A stretch of DNA of 64,000 bases from Cololabis saira (GCF_033807715.1 NC_084607.1:15362941-15426940), one strand, 5' to 3'; positions 27,301 through 52,577 are shown, counted from the stretch's first letter. Notes: generated by a model from the sequence alone, not told the origin. Translations and numbers: made by a program.

Positions 27301-30183
27301 AAATGTTTCTGTCAACAATGCGCAGATGGTGAGGGGGAATGTGGAAAACAAAGATGATGCATTCTTCCCCTAAATGCCCACAGAACAAAGGCAAAGATAT
27401 TTCACGGAGGAGATTTGTTTAAAGTTCGATTTGAAAGCTATACTTCTTTTTATTCACGAAGAAGCCGTGTTTGCCCTCTTGCAGCCTGTGAAAGAGCATC
27501 ACATCAATTTAATCTGTCATCATCAGAAATAGGTTAAACTGAGATTAAAGAATATGGAAATTGCATCAAATCTCCCATCTGACTCATAAAATAGAATTTA
27601 CTGAAATATTGACAAATTTATCTAACATTTAGCTTAAGCTTTGGTTCAAAAATGAATCAAACAAATTCAAATTCCACTTTTCTGGGGCCATTTACACCAT
27701 GTTGTATAACTGAAACAATAAATATGTCATGTGATGTGAAGCTGTGGGCTGTGTGTATATTTGCTTCTATCTGTGTTAAATCTGTTTTTATAACATGATG
27801 ACTCATCGCTCCCTTCAGCTTTGCCAGAACACCTACACACATAATGAACGAAAGATCCAGACCTGAACTGACAGCAACAGCTTGAATATGACTGTTAATG
27901 AAAATACAAAGAGCAAAGTGCATTCAGAGCTGTATCAGTTCTGATATGTACTGGAGGCAGCTGAAAACACGACCCCTGATTTTCCTAATTTAACAAATCT
28001 TGACTGGCATGTTAGTGTATTTGAGAGATTAAAATCTCAGAAATTGAATCATACCTCCATCTCACCTTTTCTTGTTTTATCGTGGCTCTGAAGGACAAAA
28101 TTACTCAGAAATCTACATTTGAGACAATACAGAGTGATTTTTTTTTTTTAAATACTTCAGAGTTTAAAAGGTTTGAGGAAGAAAAATAGAAAACACTAAA
28201 TCAAAGATTGTGTTTAAAGGCTTGGTGGTGCTTTTATTTTGACAAGTTTCAGGTTGATTATTAATCCAGGGTTCAAATTTAGCCAAAGTAACAAATGTTG
28301 GTACATTTAATGTTTGATAGATTAAAAATAAATTGTGATCTGCAACCAGATGGCTGGTAAATTATTTCAAAGTGATGCTCACTGTCCAAAATATCACATG
28401 ATGCTGATCAGAGCAGCTTGCCATTTGGCTCTTTGAATTCCTGAATGTGACTGTTGCTGGATAAGGAGTAAAAAGGTGAAAGAGCATCAGTGTCTTTTGG
28501 TCTTTTTCATCAAAAATCACACAAATAAACAATTATTTCTGATAAGTCATCTTAGCTAATGCGTTAAAGCAATGCTAAAGACAAGTCTGCGTCAATGTAT
28601 CAACAGAAGGCTTCCATTAAAAAATAATGCATGACACAGTTTTGCTGAAATTTCTTTTGGGGTGAGGTTAATTTTCAAAATCTACCAGCTGATGACCCAA
28701 AACCCCTCTCTGGTCTCCACCATCACTTAATTGGACACCATGCGAACAAAAATATTGAGCTTAATTATTTGTACAGAGAAAAAGTTTTTAAACACAAATA
28801 TAACCACACAATTATCAAATATAACCACACAATTATCAAAAATTTAAAAAGAGTATCAAAAACTGCACAAAACAATTTCAGAATGTCAATGATAATTTTT
28901 TTATTAATTAATAAAAAAAAAAAGATAATCTGGAAAGAACAAACACCTGAGAATAAACATATTTATGAGTTATACTGTACCAAGTAACTAAATTCAGTCA
29001 GTATAAATGAGACACAAGGACAGTCTGACATTAAAGTGTAAATACAATGAGGATAATTGACATGAAGAGAACAGGAGGTGTTTTGTGTAGCTTCACAGAA
29101 CGACTGGAAACTGGTGGGAACTATTGGCCTACTTCTACAAAAACAGCTTATCTTCCAGTTAAGTAACTCAAGAAACTTAAATACAAGATTTAAGTGGCTT
29201 TAGTACAGTTATCTAACATAACATAAGTAGGCACATTAAAACATACAAATGTTTTTTTTTCAGGCCTGTAGACTCAATCAGAACAAATTGGTCAGTGAAT
29301 GAGGGAAGTGACAAATAAAAAGTAAAAGAAATAAACCAAACAAAAACACATTGCATTAAAAATATTTTTTTTTGTTCCTTTAGTATCAGTTAAACTTTTC
29401 CTGTGTTAATACTTAATCATATAAAATCTAAAAGATCACAAGTTTTGACACATTCAGTGCAGTTCATGCATCACTTCTCCATTTCCAAAGAAGGCCCATC
29501 TTTAAATAAAAATATGATCTAATTTACTGACAGCTGTTACACCTCACTTTTTTTCCCCCCAATCAACATCTCCAGTAACAGTTTTCTTGTTCATCCTGAT
29601 TATAAATCCCCTTTAAAACTCCAGGATGACTATCCTCCATTAAAAAAGTGAAGTCTGCATTGACTGGTCAGACCAAACTCCACTAGCTCTGCTGGTATTT
29701 TTGTCTTAATTGATTTTGGCAACAATTAGAAAAAGGTTTGTAACTGGATGCCAAGTCAGTAAATGTTTACAGGAAATGATAAAAGTTTCAAGTAAAAAAA
29801 AAAAAAATGTATATTTTTTAAACCATTAAAAGATGTTTTTTAAATGTGGTTTCATGGGGATTTTAAAGAAAAGTAAAGTAAGATGCATTTACACTGCAGG
29901 TCTTGATGGAGAATTTTGATTCAATACCTGGTTCCATTTTGTTTAAAGTTTTTTTCATTAAATTTTTTTATGAGTAGCATGCTTATCTTTTAAAAATGAC
30001 CCATATCTGCATTTCTTATGCCCACCAGCAGGGGAAAAAACATCTAAGGTAGACTAGGCTACCGACGTGGGCAACATTAGGTGACGAAGGAGAAAAACAG
30101 GCGGTATTTTCATCGAACACAGTTGAGTGAAAAGCAAGATGGAGTATATGGACCTAATTCCATTGCTACACTGACAACCCTCT
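27301..30183. other. Intergenic, rab40c promoter side
   Basis: AT-rich sequence with no supported exon. A 20-bp direct tandem duplication containing ATAACCACACAATTATCAAA lies at about 28799-28840. Nothing else was recognised. Confidence 0.45.
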
Positions 30184-30185
30184 TA

Positions 30186-30371
30186 CAGGACTGTCTCAGA
30201 AAATTAGAATATTGTGATAAAGTTCTTTCTGGATTCATTACAAATCAACTGAAATATTGCAAGCCTTTTATTATTTTAATATTGATGATTATGGCTTACA
30301 GTTTAAGATTCCCAGAATATTCAATTTTTTTTAGATAGGATATTTGAGTTTTCTGAATGCAGAATGTATGA

Positions 30372-30416
<45 letters not shown>

Positions 30417-30470
30417 TTACAGAAAATAAATAACTTTATCACAATATTCAAATTTTCTGAGACAGTCCTG
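30186..30470. mobile_element. Palindromic Tc1/mariner-type MITE, copy 1
   Basis: Begins CAGGACTGTCTCAGAAAA and ends with its reverse complement. It is flanked by TA dinucleotides (30184-30185 and 30471-30472), the standard target duplication of Tc1/mariner elements. It contains a long T run at about 30368-30408. The same family occurs at 46926-47293. No transposase is encoded. Confidence 0.85.
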
Positions 30471-30472
30471 TA

Positions 30473-32512
30473 TACCAATATGTGCGAACTTATCTTGCCA
30501 GCAAGTCCCCCTTGTTATCCTTGAGGTAGTGAAAGAAACAAAAGAATATTGTATTCTTAAACTTCAGCAAAGGTCAGCAAAGAATTTGTCCACCCGTTTA
30601 CATCACAATAAAATATTCAAGAATAGTTGAATTGCATTTATAAAGAAAATCAGATCATCGTCAGATGGCAGACAGATTTTGGACAGATCCAATTCACATC
30701 AGATTTATTTCCACATATGAATGAGGCCTGAAATGGATGTAGGAATATCTATAATATGTGCTTTCCTTTCACTGTTTACAGCCCCACCAGGCATATTCAG
30801 CTTGTACCACACAGGAGGGAAGAGAAAAAGGAAAAAAAAAAATATCATAATTGAGTCACATGAAGACTGCAGTGAAAGTGCAGCCTACGAGTTCAAATCA
30901 AGACTTTTTAGAAACCTTCTAGACAAGAGATATTGTTGTATCGTTATTTATCGTATTATATATTGTATCATTACAGGGAATGTTTGTAAAATTTAAGAGA
31001 ATAGTGAACCCTGTCTACGAGCAGAAGTTTGGACACCAGTGTTTATCTTTAGTTTGAGCATTTTCGGCAATGCTGAATAAACTGGAGATGTCAGAACTCT
31101 GAAATGACAAAAGCACTTAGGAAAGAAACATTGTAACCTGGACAAGTTACTAGTTAACAAGTCAGTATTGTCACAAATTAAACAGTGGAAATTGTTCATT
31201 CTTAAAGCGACACAAAGGAACTTGAACTATTTTTAGCTAAGAAGGTTTCCCTTAAGGTGTGGAGGTTAAGCTGCTTTTAAAAAGATGTCCAAGATTTACT
31301 TCAAAAACATTAAAATACTCCTTCAAATGAAATTGAAACTAATATTTTTATTTTTTTGTGTTTCTTAAATGGAAACATCAGTTATATTGTGTGCATGTAG
31401 TATTAAAATGAACGGCCACTTTCAGTTAACATAGTCCTTTATATTATAGTAAGAAATAATACTTCACAAGTTTGTTGGAAGTTTGCAACACCACTGACTG
31501 GAAAACTAGCGAGTGTGTCATCATGACTACCTGAGGAAAGAGAAGACAGAAGGTCCCACAGGATGGGCAACAATTAACCAGCAGGTCTACACAACATCCT
31601 GCAGCCACAAGTAATTCCAGCTGCTCTGAGCGTCATTACTTTGTCGCCAGAGAATTTCATAAACCTTCTCTGACCAAGAGACAGAGTTATCTATTGCTGC
31701 TCAACATGTCCTGGACTCCACAATCAGCCATCAGCTGATGGTCTCAAAAGGGGTTTGAGATGAGGTGAAGCTGCAAAAGCTGCATCGTTGCAGCTGAAAT
31801 CAAAAGATAAAGGAGGTGACTTCAGATTAATCCAATTAACCATTTCATTCGCCTATAGTGCACAATTCCAATTCATAATTCTGACATCTCCAGCTTTTTA
31901 CTGCACAGAAAATAAAAGAAATAAATAACTTGACTGCACCTACATATTTCAGTATTATTTGTATATAGATGCCTTTTATCTTTATTGTCTTAACTACAGT
32001 CAAGTTAACTACAGCCAATATTACAAGGCCTGGGTGGAATCAAAATGTGACACTGGTCTTGTCGCAGCAAAAGGAGCTGGTTGATTTAATCGAGCTGGTA
32101 GAAAAAGTCTGTTTTGTTCTGAGATAGAGCACAAAAATAACATCTGTATACAGAGTAACACGTAGAACCATTTCTCATCTTTGTGTTCCACATTACACCT
32201 GAAGAAAACATGAGGAGTGTTCACATCTTTCAGCAGTACCAACAAACATAGAATTTGTCAAGTCTAGGTCATTTATTTTCACTTCAAATAAAGTGAGGGA
32301 CTCTCACAGCAAACTGAAAGTCAGTTTATGATCACAGCTCTGAAAACTGAGCAGCAGGATGTGAATACTTTGTGCCTTTTAAGCTTCTGCTGCTGCTCAT
32401 ATTTACCATCCATCTTCCAAATCATTAGAAAACTACACGTGAAGACTTTGAAGCTTCAACTGCTGCTCCTTGAGACGCTTTTCCTGCCATCAAAGGCATC
32501 TCAAAGATATTA
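30473..32512. other. Intergenic, downstream of pigq
   Basis: About 2 kb without recognised genes or bounded repeats. The portion nearest 32.5 kb may be pigq 3' UTR if a more distal poly(A) site is used. Confidence 0.45.
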
Positions 32513-32518
32513 TTTATT
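32513..32518 (-). terminator. Candidate pigq poly(A) signal
   Basis: TTTATT on the plus strand reads AATAAA on the minus strand, 83 bases beyond the pigq stop codon. A further AATAAA-like site lies farther on; which is used is unknown. Confidence 0.45.
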
Positions 32519-32600
32519 CAGCCTCTTCTCTTTCCTCCTCTCCCTCACCTCTCCATTTCCTCTTCTTTTTGCTGCCTTTGTCACATGTCTGGCCCCTGTC

Positions 32601-44554
<11,954 letters not shown>

Positions 44555-44954
44555 GGCGTCTGCAGATCAGTGTTCAGCAGCTCTGAGGACACAGATATAA
44601 GAGGATTCAAAGTGAAGTTTATAGTTAACACAAAGAAACCAAAGTGTAAACCTTGGTCTTGTTTTGATTACAGATGCAGACAAGAAGAGCGTTGCCAGCC
44701 ATGCAACTTTACAGTTCAAATATGAAACATATAAGACTGGTTGAACATTACTTGTGGTGTTTCTATATTTAACAATATTCTTATGACTAGTCGAAGATAC
44801 AATAAGGTCTGAGGTCATTCTATTCATGACAAAGGGAGATCTGATGTTTTCAAATTTTCTTTAACTCTATTCACAGAACTTTCATATTTACAAATAAATC
44901 TGGAAATTTATAAGATTTGGTCTTGGACCAAAATACATGCTTGATCTGTTAGTT

Positions 44955-45415
44955 CCTATGAAGCTCCCAGGCCCCTGAGGTTCATCTGGATCTGGTTTGT
45001 TGTGTGTCGAAAGAACCAGAACCAAGCAAGGTGAGGCAGCGTTCAGTTATTCTGCTCCTCACCGGTGGAACAAACTTCCTGTAGACCTGAGGTCTGCTCC
45101 AACTGTCAGCTCCTTTAAATCAGGGCTAAAAACATTACTGTTTATTGAAGCAAACTCAATTAAAACTAATTAAATAATAATTAAATAAGAATAATAAGAA
45201 TAATTAAAACTCAATTAAATACTTACCTGCTGTACTCTACTGCCCTTACTTTTTTAAAACTTGTGCTTTTTATCATTTTACCTCTTTTCTTATAATTGTA
45301 TTTGTTATTTACTGTTTAATTGTGTCTTGCTGCTTTTAATGTTGATGTAAAGCACTTTGAATTACCTTGTGTTGAATTGTGCTATACAAATAAACTTGCC
45401 TTGCTTTTTATCTTT
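44955..45415 (+). mobile_element. L2-type LINE 3' fragment
   Basis: 45020-45150 translates as the conserved end of an L2 ORF2 (GEAAFSYSAPHRWNKLPVDL, then SSFKSGLKTLLFIEA). The 3' end has the classic GATGTAAAGCACTTTGAATT, GTGCTATACAAATAAACTTG and terminal GCCTTGC repeat. 5' truncated. It lies upstream of pigq. Confidence 0.85.
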
Positions 45416-45589
45416 TCTATAAAGATCTTGTAGTAACGTGAATGTAGCCTACTAGATATGAAATATAAGATGTGAAAAATTACAAGTGTTTTAAGTAACC
45501 TTCATTTGTTTATATGATTCTAAAGGAAGTGTGATACTGTAACATATTGTTTCCCGACGTGACATTCAACAAAACATCGAGTATATTTT

Positions 45590-46235
45590 ACCGCGGTTGA
45601 ATTGGTTTGATATTGGATATTGGATATTCGACATTCAACACCCATAAAATTTGTGATACATACCACTGATTTTGGTCAAACCACTTGTGATGTGTTCATG
45701 GTTATCTAGACTAAATATCACAAAACACTAATTATTAAAAAAAAAAAAATCATATAAAAAAATCATATATATGGGCTGATTTAAAAATCATATGGGCTGA
45801 TTTAATGTGGTTTAATGAATTCAACACCCATAAAACAATCGGTGTTATGTATCACAAGTTTTATGGGTGTTGAATTCATGAAACCTCATTAAATCAGCCC
45901 ATAATATGATTTTATAATAATTACTCTCTTGTGATATATAGTCTAGATGACCATGAACACATCACAAGCAATATGACCAAAATCAGTGGTATGTATCACA
46001 AGTTTTATGGGTGTTGAATTCATTAAACCACATTAAATCAGCCCATATATGATTTTTAAATCAGCCCATATATATGATTTTTTATATGATTTTTTAATAA
46101 TCACTGTTTTGTGATATATAGTCTAGATGACCATGAACACATCACAAGTGGTTTGACCAAAATCAGTGGTATGTATCACAAGTTTTATGGGTGTTGAATG
46201 TCGAATATCCAATATCAAACCAATTCAACCGCGGT
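45590..46235. mobile_element. Fold-back DNA transposon, 646 bp, unclassified
   Basis: The left end ACCGCGGTTGAATTGG is the inverse of the right end CCAATTCAACCGCGGT, and similarity continues inward for well over 100 bp (ATTCAACACCCATAAAA, ACCACTGATTTTGGTCA). A perfect 9-bp duplication GTATATTTT flanks it (45581-45589 and 46236-46244). The long block repeats inside: once in the left arm and twice, inverted, in the right arm. No ORF. A 9-bp duplication argues against hAT (8), mariner (2) and Harbinger (3), and fits Mutator-like or Merlin-type elements. Confidence 0.85.
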
Positions 46236-46419
46236 GTATATTTTTCAATTTGTTGTAATAAAAGATTAAATCATTGCCGAACCAAAGCGTGGATAATTAA
46301 GATTCACAAAATAAATCAAAGTGATAGGAAATGTGTTTATATAATGCAGGTCGAGGGGAAACCTGACCGAGTTCTGAATGAAATCAGGGCTGGTTTTGCC
46401 CTTCACGGGTCTGCTGCGG

Positions 46420-46433
46420 GTCGTCATAGCAAC
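46420..46433 (+). promoter_or_regulatory. Candidate RFX X-box
   Basis: GTCGTCATAGCAAC matches the RFX consensus GTHNYYATRRNAAC at all 14 positions. It sits between divergent pigq and eef2kmt in a locally GC-rich patch (46370-46450). Function is inferred only. Confidence 0.35.
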
Positions 46434-46444
46434 GGGCTGCCCTG

Positions 46445-46925
46445 AGCGAGAATGTCATTGATTTTAGTGGCAATGGTGTCGATTCACAAACCAGGACGAG
46501 AAATTAGGTTAGCTGTGGTGTTGGCTAAGAAATAAATGCGTAGAATAACCACCGAGTCACGAAACATTTAGGTATAAAAGGTACACAAACTTTACGTTTG
46601 TGTTTTTTTTAAATGTCCTACGCATCAGAGTTCACCTATAAAAATAAAATTAAAACATGATAAAAAAGAATACAGAGTAAAGTGAATGAATTAACACCAA
46701 ACAGCGACCATGTAATCTAACAGAAACGGTATGTGAGAGTAAGAACAGTTAATATTTACCTTCAATAAGACTAAAATAATCATTCGTGATCCATCTGAAA
46801 CGCTCACGGGGAAGCGGGGAACTTAATTACTGACGGAATCATCTTTGTTGATAGTCCGTTCCCTAAATGCTCCGGTGAGAAACACTGATCGGTGTGATCA
46901 TAGATCCACATCCATGTCATAGATA
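46445..46925. other. pigq-eef2kmt spacer, possible pigq 5' end
   Basis: Non-coding. A GAAG/GTAAAT donor-like site on the minus strand near 46760 could end a pigq non-coding first exon, but this is a guess from splice-site resemblance. Confidence 0.3.
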
Positions 46926-47293
46926 CAGGACTGTCTCAGAAAATTAGAATATTGTGATTTTCTGTAATGCAATTATAAAAACAAAAATGTCATACATTCT
47001 GGATTCATTACAAATCAACTGAAATATTGCAAGCCTTTTATTATTTTAATATTGCTGATCATGGCTTACAGCTTAAGAAAACTCAAATATCCTATCTCAA
47101 AAAATTAGAATATTCTGGGAATCTTAATCTTAAACTGTAAGCCATAATCAGCAATATTAAAATAATAAAAGGCTTGCAATATTTCAGTTGATTTGTAATG
47201 AATCCAGAATGTATGACATTTTTGTTTTTTTTAATTGCATTACAGAAAATAAAGAACTTTATCGCAATATTCTAATTTTCTGAGACAATCCTG
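46926..47293. mobile_element. Palindromic Tc1/mariner-type MITE, copy 2
   Basis: Ends CAGGACTGTCTCAGAAAA and its inverse (with one change), flanked by TA at 46924-46925 and 47294-47295. The two halves are near-identical inverted copies of roughly 145 bp or more around a short centre at about 47090-47125. Same family as 30186-30470, but longer and more complete. Confidence 0.88.
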
Positions 47294-47295
47294 TA

Positions 47296-48240
47296 TATAT
47301 ACGTCTATGGGTGTGATCCTGTCGGCTCTCTGGTATCATCAAAATTTTTAGTTAAAAGAATGTAAAAAAAAAAAAAAGGGAAAAAAACGTAAAACAACCA
47401 TAAACGACTCAAAACCACACATTATTATACACATATTATTCATATTATTATTTTAAAAAATATTATTTATCATTCATCTGTTAAAACTATATTTGAAAAA
47501 AAAAAATTTGCACAATCAACATTGATCTACTTTAGTATGAACAACAACAAGTAATCCTTAGAAGGTGCTTCAGTGCTTCTGCACAACATTTATTGTTTAT
47601 CTTTTCTGTACTGTAGTTATTTGGTCCAACATAACATGGGTATTATTCACTTATCTACAAATAAAGTACATTTTTGAAGGAGCTTGGCAGTACTGCCTAC
47701 ATGATACAGTGAATATTTATTAGGACAGTGAAGCAGAAATATTGACTTATACAAATGGCAAACCCTTTGTCATGTCTACTTTCTTTTAATTTGAATATAG
47801 AAATTAGGCAATGATAATTAAAAGTATGTTATAGCATTAAAGCAATGATAATGATAATGGTAATTTTTACTCACCCTGAAGGTACAGTGTGCTGCTGTAA
47901 AGGAGTTGTCCAACAGTTAAGATATTTATCTCCTCCTTCAGTGACACATCAAGAAAAGAGCGGGAGAAAAAGCTCCAACTGACAAAAATAACTAAACTCT
48001 GAGTTTTTTGTACTTTGTAAATAATTTTACAGTTAAAAAACATTTAAAGAATTTTAACTTTAGAAAAAAAATATAACTTTAAATTATTTCTTCTCATACT
48101 TACTATGTTGAAGTGTGTTATTCATAAAATAGTTTATCATATGTTTTTTTTTTACTGTGGAAAAAAATGCCTCTGATCTGAATTCCCGTTTTTGTTAAAT
48201 CAAATATTTTAATATTGGTTTTGAAGGATTAATAAAATAG
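47296..48240. other. Spacer upstream of eef2kmt
   Basis: AT-rich, with no recognised gene or bounded repeat. Confidence 0.45.
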
Positions 48241-48245
48241 AATAA

Positions 48246-48307
48246 ACTACATAACCCAGCAGCTCTAGCAAGTTTTAATCGCGGTGGATTGTGGGTAAAC
48301 AGGAAGT
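48246..48307 (+). promoter_or_regulatory. eef2kmt proximal promoter, ZNF143-like and ETS-like sites
   Basis: ACTACATAACCCAGCAG (48246-48262) resembles the ZNF143 element ACTACAnnnCCCAG. CAGGAAGT (48300-48307) is an ETS core just before the start codon. Both are common in TATA-less housekeeping promoters. Assignment is by motif resemblance only. Confidence 0.4.
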
Positions 48308-48319
48308 AAACAAACACAC

Positions 48320-48648
48320 ATGGAAGGTGGAAAGATGGCGCTTTCAGAGCTGGAAACGATGGAAAAGACGGATGATTTAAGAGAATTTCGTGTGGCATTT
48401 TTCGCTATGAGCCGTTTGGCTTCTTTTCCCTGGACTGTGAGTACGAGACCCTGCACGGAAAGAGACCAAACTCCATTCAAATAAGAACCTGTTAGTGCTA
48501 CAGAGCTCACATGGATGGACATAGACACATGGACACAGAAACAATCTGACTGACATTAAATCACTTATCAGTTAGTAAAAAGCAGCATTCCGACATTCAA
48601 GATTACAAAGACACTTAACAGACTGACAATTCCAGTAAGAGATAAAAA

Positions 48649-48692
<44 letters not shown>

Positions 48693-51600
48693 TTAATATG
48701 TTAAATACAAATGGTACTAGTTTAAATGGTACGTATTTATTTTTCAGTAATGCTTCTCATTAACAAGCTCTTAAAAAACGTACAAAGTATTTAATGGCTT
48801 ATTTATCTTTATAAACAAATCCAGTAAATGCAATATTGAACACAAGGTTGTAAACTTTCACACTGCACAACAAATCCTATGCCTAATAAGAGATAGTACC
48901 TGAAACCCAACTTTTATTAATATTTTTCTCAGGTTATTGTTGGAATATCAGGCTTTCGCATTGGTGCATGAACTGGCTATCATAGAAGGTGCAGTTAGCG
49001 TCCTAAAAGTGGATATTATATTTATGTATATAAATGTAATATTTCCATCTTTCAGATTCAGTATTTTCAGTAGCTGGTATATGGAAATGCTATGTGCTTT
49101 TCTCCATAGATGTTGTGAGTGATCTCTTTCATTTGATCGTCTCAGAAGTTTAGGTTGACTTTTTATTTTTATAGTAATCATAAAGTAAACTGATTATTCA
49201 AAGTATAAATGTGAGGCTCAATGTTATATGTCTCTGAAAAATCCTTCACAGCTGGGTGCTGCCTGGGATGTCTGGGTTGCTGTGTTGCTTTTAACTTTAA
49301 CTTTCTTTCCAGATGCTGGAGGACAATCTGCAGGGCAACAAGTCATCAGAGTTGGTTTCACAGCTGCTGAAGCAAGTAAATATGCCTTCAGATGACCTGA
49401 TCTATCTTTTGTCTCATAAAACTAATATTGGTTTATCAGTAAGATTAACAAGAATACTCTTTTATTTAATCCGCAGACGTGTCTTCATCCTTTGTGCCTG
49501 AAGTTTCCACCATCAGTCAGATACCGGAGGTTGTTTCTCTCAGAGATCATCAAACGGGTCAGTCTCTCACTTAACAACACTGAGAATACATTAACAGTTT
49601 TTATTTATTTCTGTTGTCAAAATATTATGTAATAATAATAATGTATTTGAAGTTTTTGGGAAATCATTAGATGTTAAATACAGAAAAACTGTTTTTATTT
49701 CCAGAATAAGGTCCCAATAAGAATGTTAGTGAATGATGTTTCAGGCTAAAATGTGGAATAACACTCCTTCTTTTTAGTTAATAGAAAATAAAAGTAAATC
49801 AGAGATTGGACACAGAACTATTTTATTTTACTAAAGAATATGTCTTTGTTAAACATATAACTAAATGCTGTAATCAGTGGCTTTTTTCATATTAAGTAGG
49901 TGAGAAAATTGTGGCATCGTGAAGCACAAAAGTCAGAATTATTTTTTCTCTTTGCCTTCTCCAGCCTTTTTTTTTTTACATTTTGAACTGTTTGATGGTT
50001 GGACTTCTAAAGAAAGCCAATATTTTCCATCAATCAGGTTCTAGTTTTCTGGTATCCAGACTGTTTATTGGTCATGTCAGTGATTTGATTTGATTTTCCA
50101 GAAGAAATGTTTAGTAACTCTTTGCTCTGTGGACGAACAATCATCATCCTGAAAAATGAGCCTCCTTATGTTGATGGAATGAGAAAAGTGCCTGAAATGT
50201 CAACATCATGAGGTCATCTGAAATTACAGACACCAACTGTGATTCATAAATTCTCAAAAATATGAAAGTTGTCAGTCTTGGTGTGTAACCTCACCGGGGG
50301 AGTGACTCGTCTCCTCTGGCTCTGTTTCTGCGCAGCATGAGGCCACAACCAGTGATCCTCTGGACGAGCTGTACGACGCTTTGGCTGAGGTGGTGGGAGC
50401 CGCGGAGGCCGGCGAGTGCTACAAGAGCTACTTCCTGGTACCAGACGCATGACATCACTGAAGCCGCGGAGATTGCGGTGATATTTGTGTAAATTGTTTG
50501 AAAATCAGGTCATTTTTGAGTACGTAATGTTTTGTTTGCGTCTCATGTGCTGATTTAAAACTGAAGACTTTGAAAACAAAGTTAATTTCTTTAGTACATT
50601 TACAACAAAACTAATCTCGATTTAAAAAAAAGTTTGGTTTAAAAACTGACTCTATGATTTCTTTGTTTAAGTCAGTTATTTTTGCTCTATGCTGAGACAT
50701 TGCAAACATTTCAAATACAAATGGGACAAACTGGGGTGCTCTAAAACTGTTGACCGGTAGTGTGAGTCCTGTCATATTCTATTCAAATTGCCTTGACGAG
50801 GAACCAGCAGGTCAAATCCACTTTGATCTTTTTTCTGAAAGAAAATTGACACAGTTTGGTGCTTTTCTGTGTCCTTCAGCCCAGCGGAGACGCCGTCAGC
50901 CTGCTGGAAAACACGGCTCTGATCTCACAGGGGACCACTGGCCTTGTGACCTGGGAGGCAGCCCTCTACCTGGCAGAGTGGGCTCTGGATCACCAGCAGC
51001 TCTTCACTGGAAGGTATCACCACCTGCAGATCTCATAGGGTTCATTTATTCGGCGCCCTGGGAGCAGTGGAAAGGGCCGGTATAACCTGAGCCATTTCGT
51101 GTAGCAGCGCCATTTTTAACCACATGGGGGAAACATATAACATGAAAGTTCATATATCAGTCCATGGTGTAAGACCAAGACCTGGTAGAACCAAAATTCG
51201 CTGTCTCCAAAATAGTCATTCTCCATGGATCTCTGTGTTAAAACGTCTAACTTTGCAGCAGAAATAAACATATTTACAGCCTGATTCAAAAACCTGCTTT
51301 GGTCTCCATAGCTAGAGTGCACAGCGGAGCTCTGCTGGTCCTTAGTTCAGCTCTGGCATCTCCACAATCTAGTTTTGGGATTTTGTTTTGGTAATGACAC
51401 TTCAAATGAGGATGAATGTAAAGAATCACTATTTAGCATCATAGGTTGGAAAAACCCAAGTCAGTCAAGCTAAAATGGCTAACTTTGATTGGCATGAGGG
51501 GGCATCTACCACCCAGATTCCCAACCCTGTTCCGCCCATTGTAACATAGAGCTGCATCGTATGAGGAAAAATACGCCTCAAAACCACTTAAACCACTTTT

Positions 51601-52479
51601 AATCATATAAGAACATTTTAATGCAACATAAAACCTTTCACCACCTTCTTTGTTTCCCTCCTGTAGGTCAGTTCTGGAGCTGGGCAGTGGAGTTGGATTG
51701 ACCGGCATCACCATCTGCCGCTCCTGCAGCCCGCGCAGGTTCATCTTCAGTGACTGTCACCCCGCAGTCCTGCAGAAACTGAGAGAAAACGTCCAGCTGA
51801 ACGGTCTAAGCCCGCGGACATGTCCTGCCGTGGCTGTAGAGGAGCTGGACTGGACGATGGTGACCGACGAGAGGCTTGGAGAGATCAGAGTTGACACCAT
51901 CATCGCTACAGGTTTTTATACCAGTCTTCTGGGAAGGAAACAGTTTTTCACACAGGACACCATTATTTTATCTATTTTTTTCTGTTTACAAACTGTCCTG
52001 TACAGCTTTTCCAAATAATACAGAGCTTTAAGAAAAGATCTCGAAGCCGTGGTGCAGAAAAGTTTATCTCACCAGTTCAACGCCGGTTGGGAGTCAATGA
52101 TGAATTTAGTTGCGCCCTCTGCAGGTTAACAACTGCAAATGCACTTCTGTGTCCCTAGCTTTGATTTATCGGGTCGTTTTGGTCTGAATAGTGTTTTTCG
52201 TATAGAAGGACTGCAAATAGTTGATTTACTGAAGGTGAAAGCAGGAGTCATTCTTTTTTGTGAATGATGGATGAAAGTCCAACATTTATGGTCTCTTGAT
52301 TCCGTTTTCGGGCTACAATGACTGATTTACAAACTGACTATGAAAAGACTGTAACCACAGTGATTTTACCCACTATCTATCCTTCTATCATCAAGGTGCA
52401 TGACAAAATGCAGATAGTCAAAAGAAACTTTAACTAATACAAATTGAATGTCTTATTCTGAAAAACAGACTATAATAGC

Positions 52480-52577
<98 letters not shown>

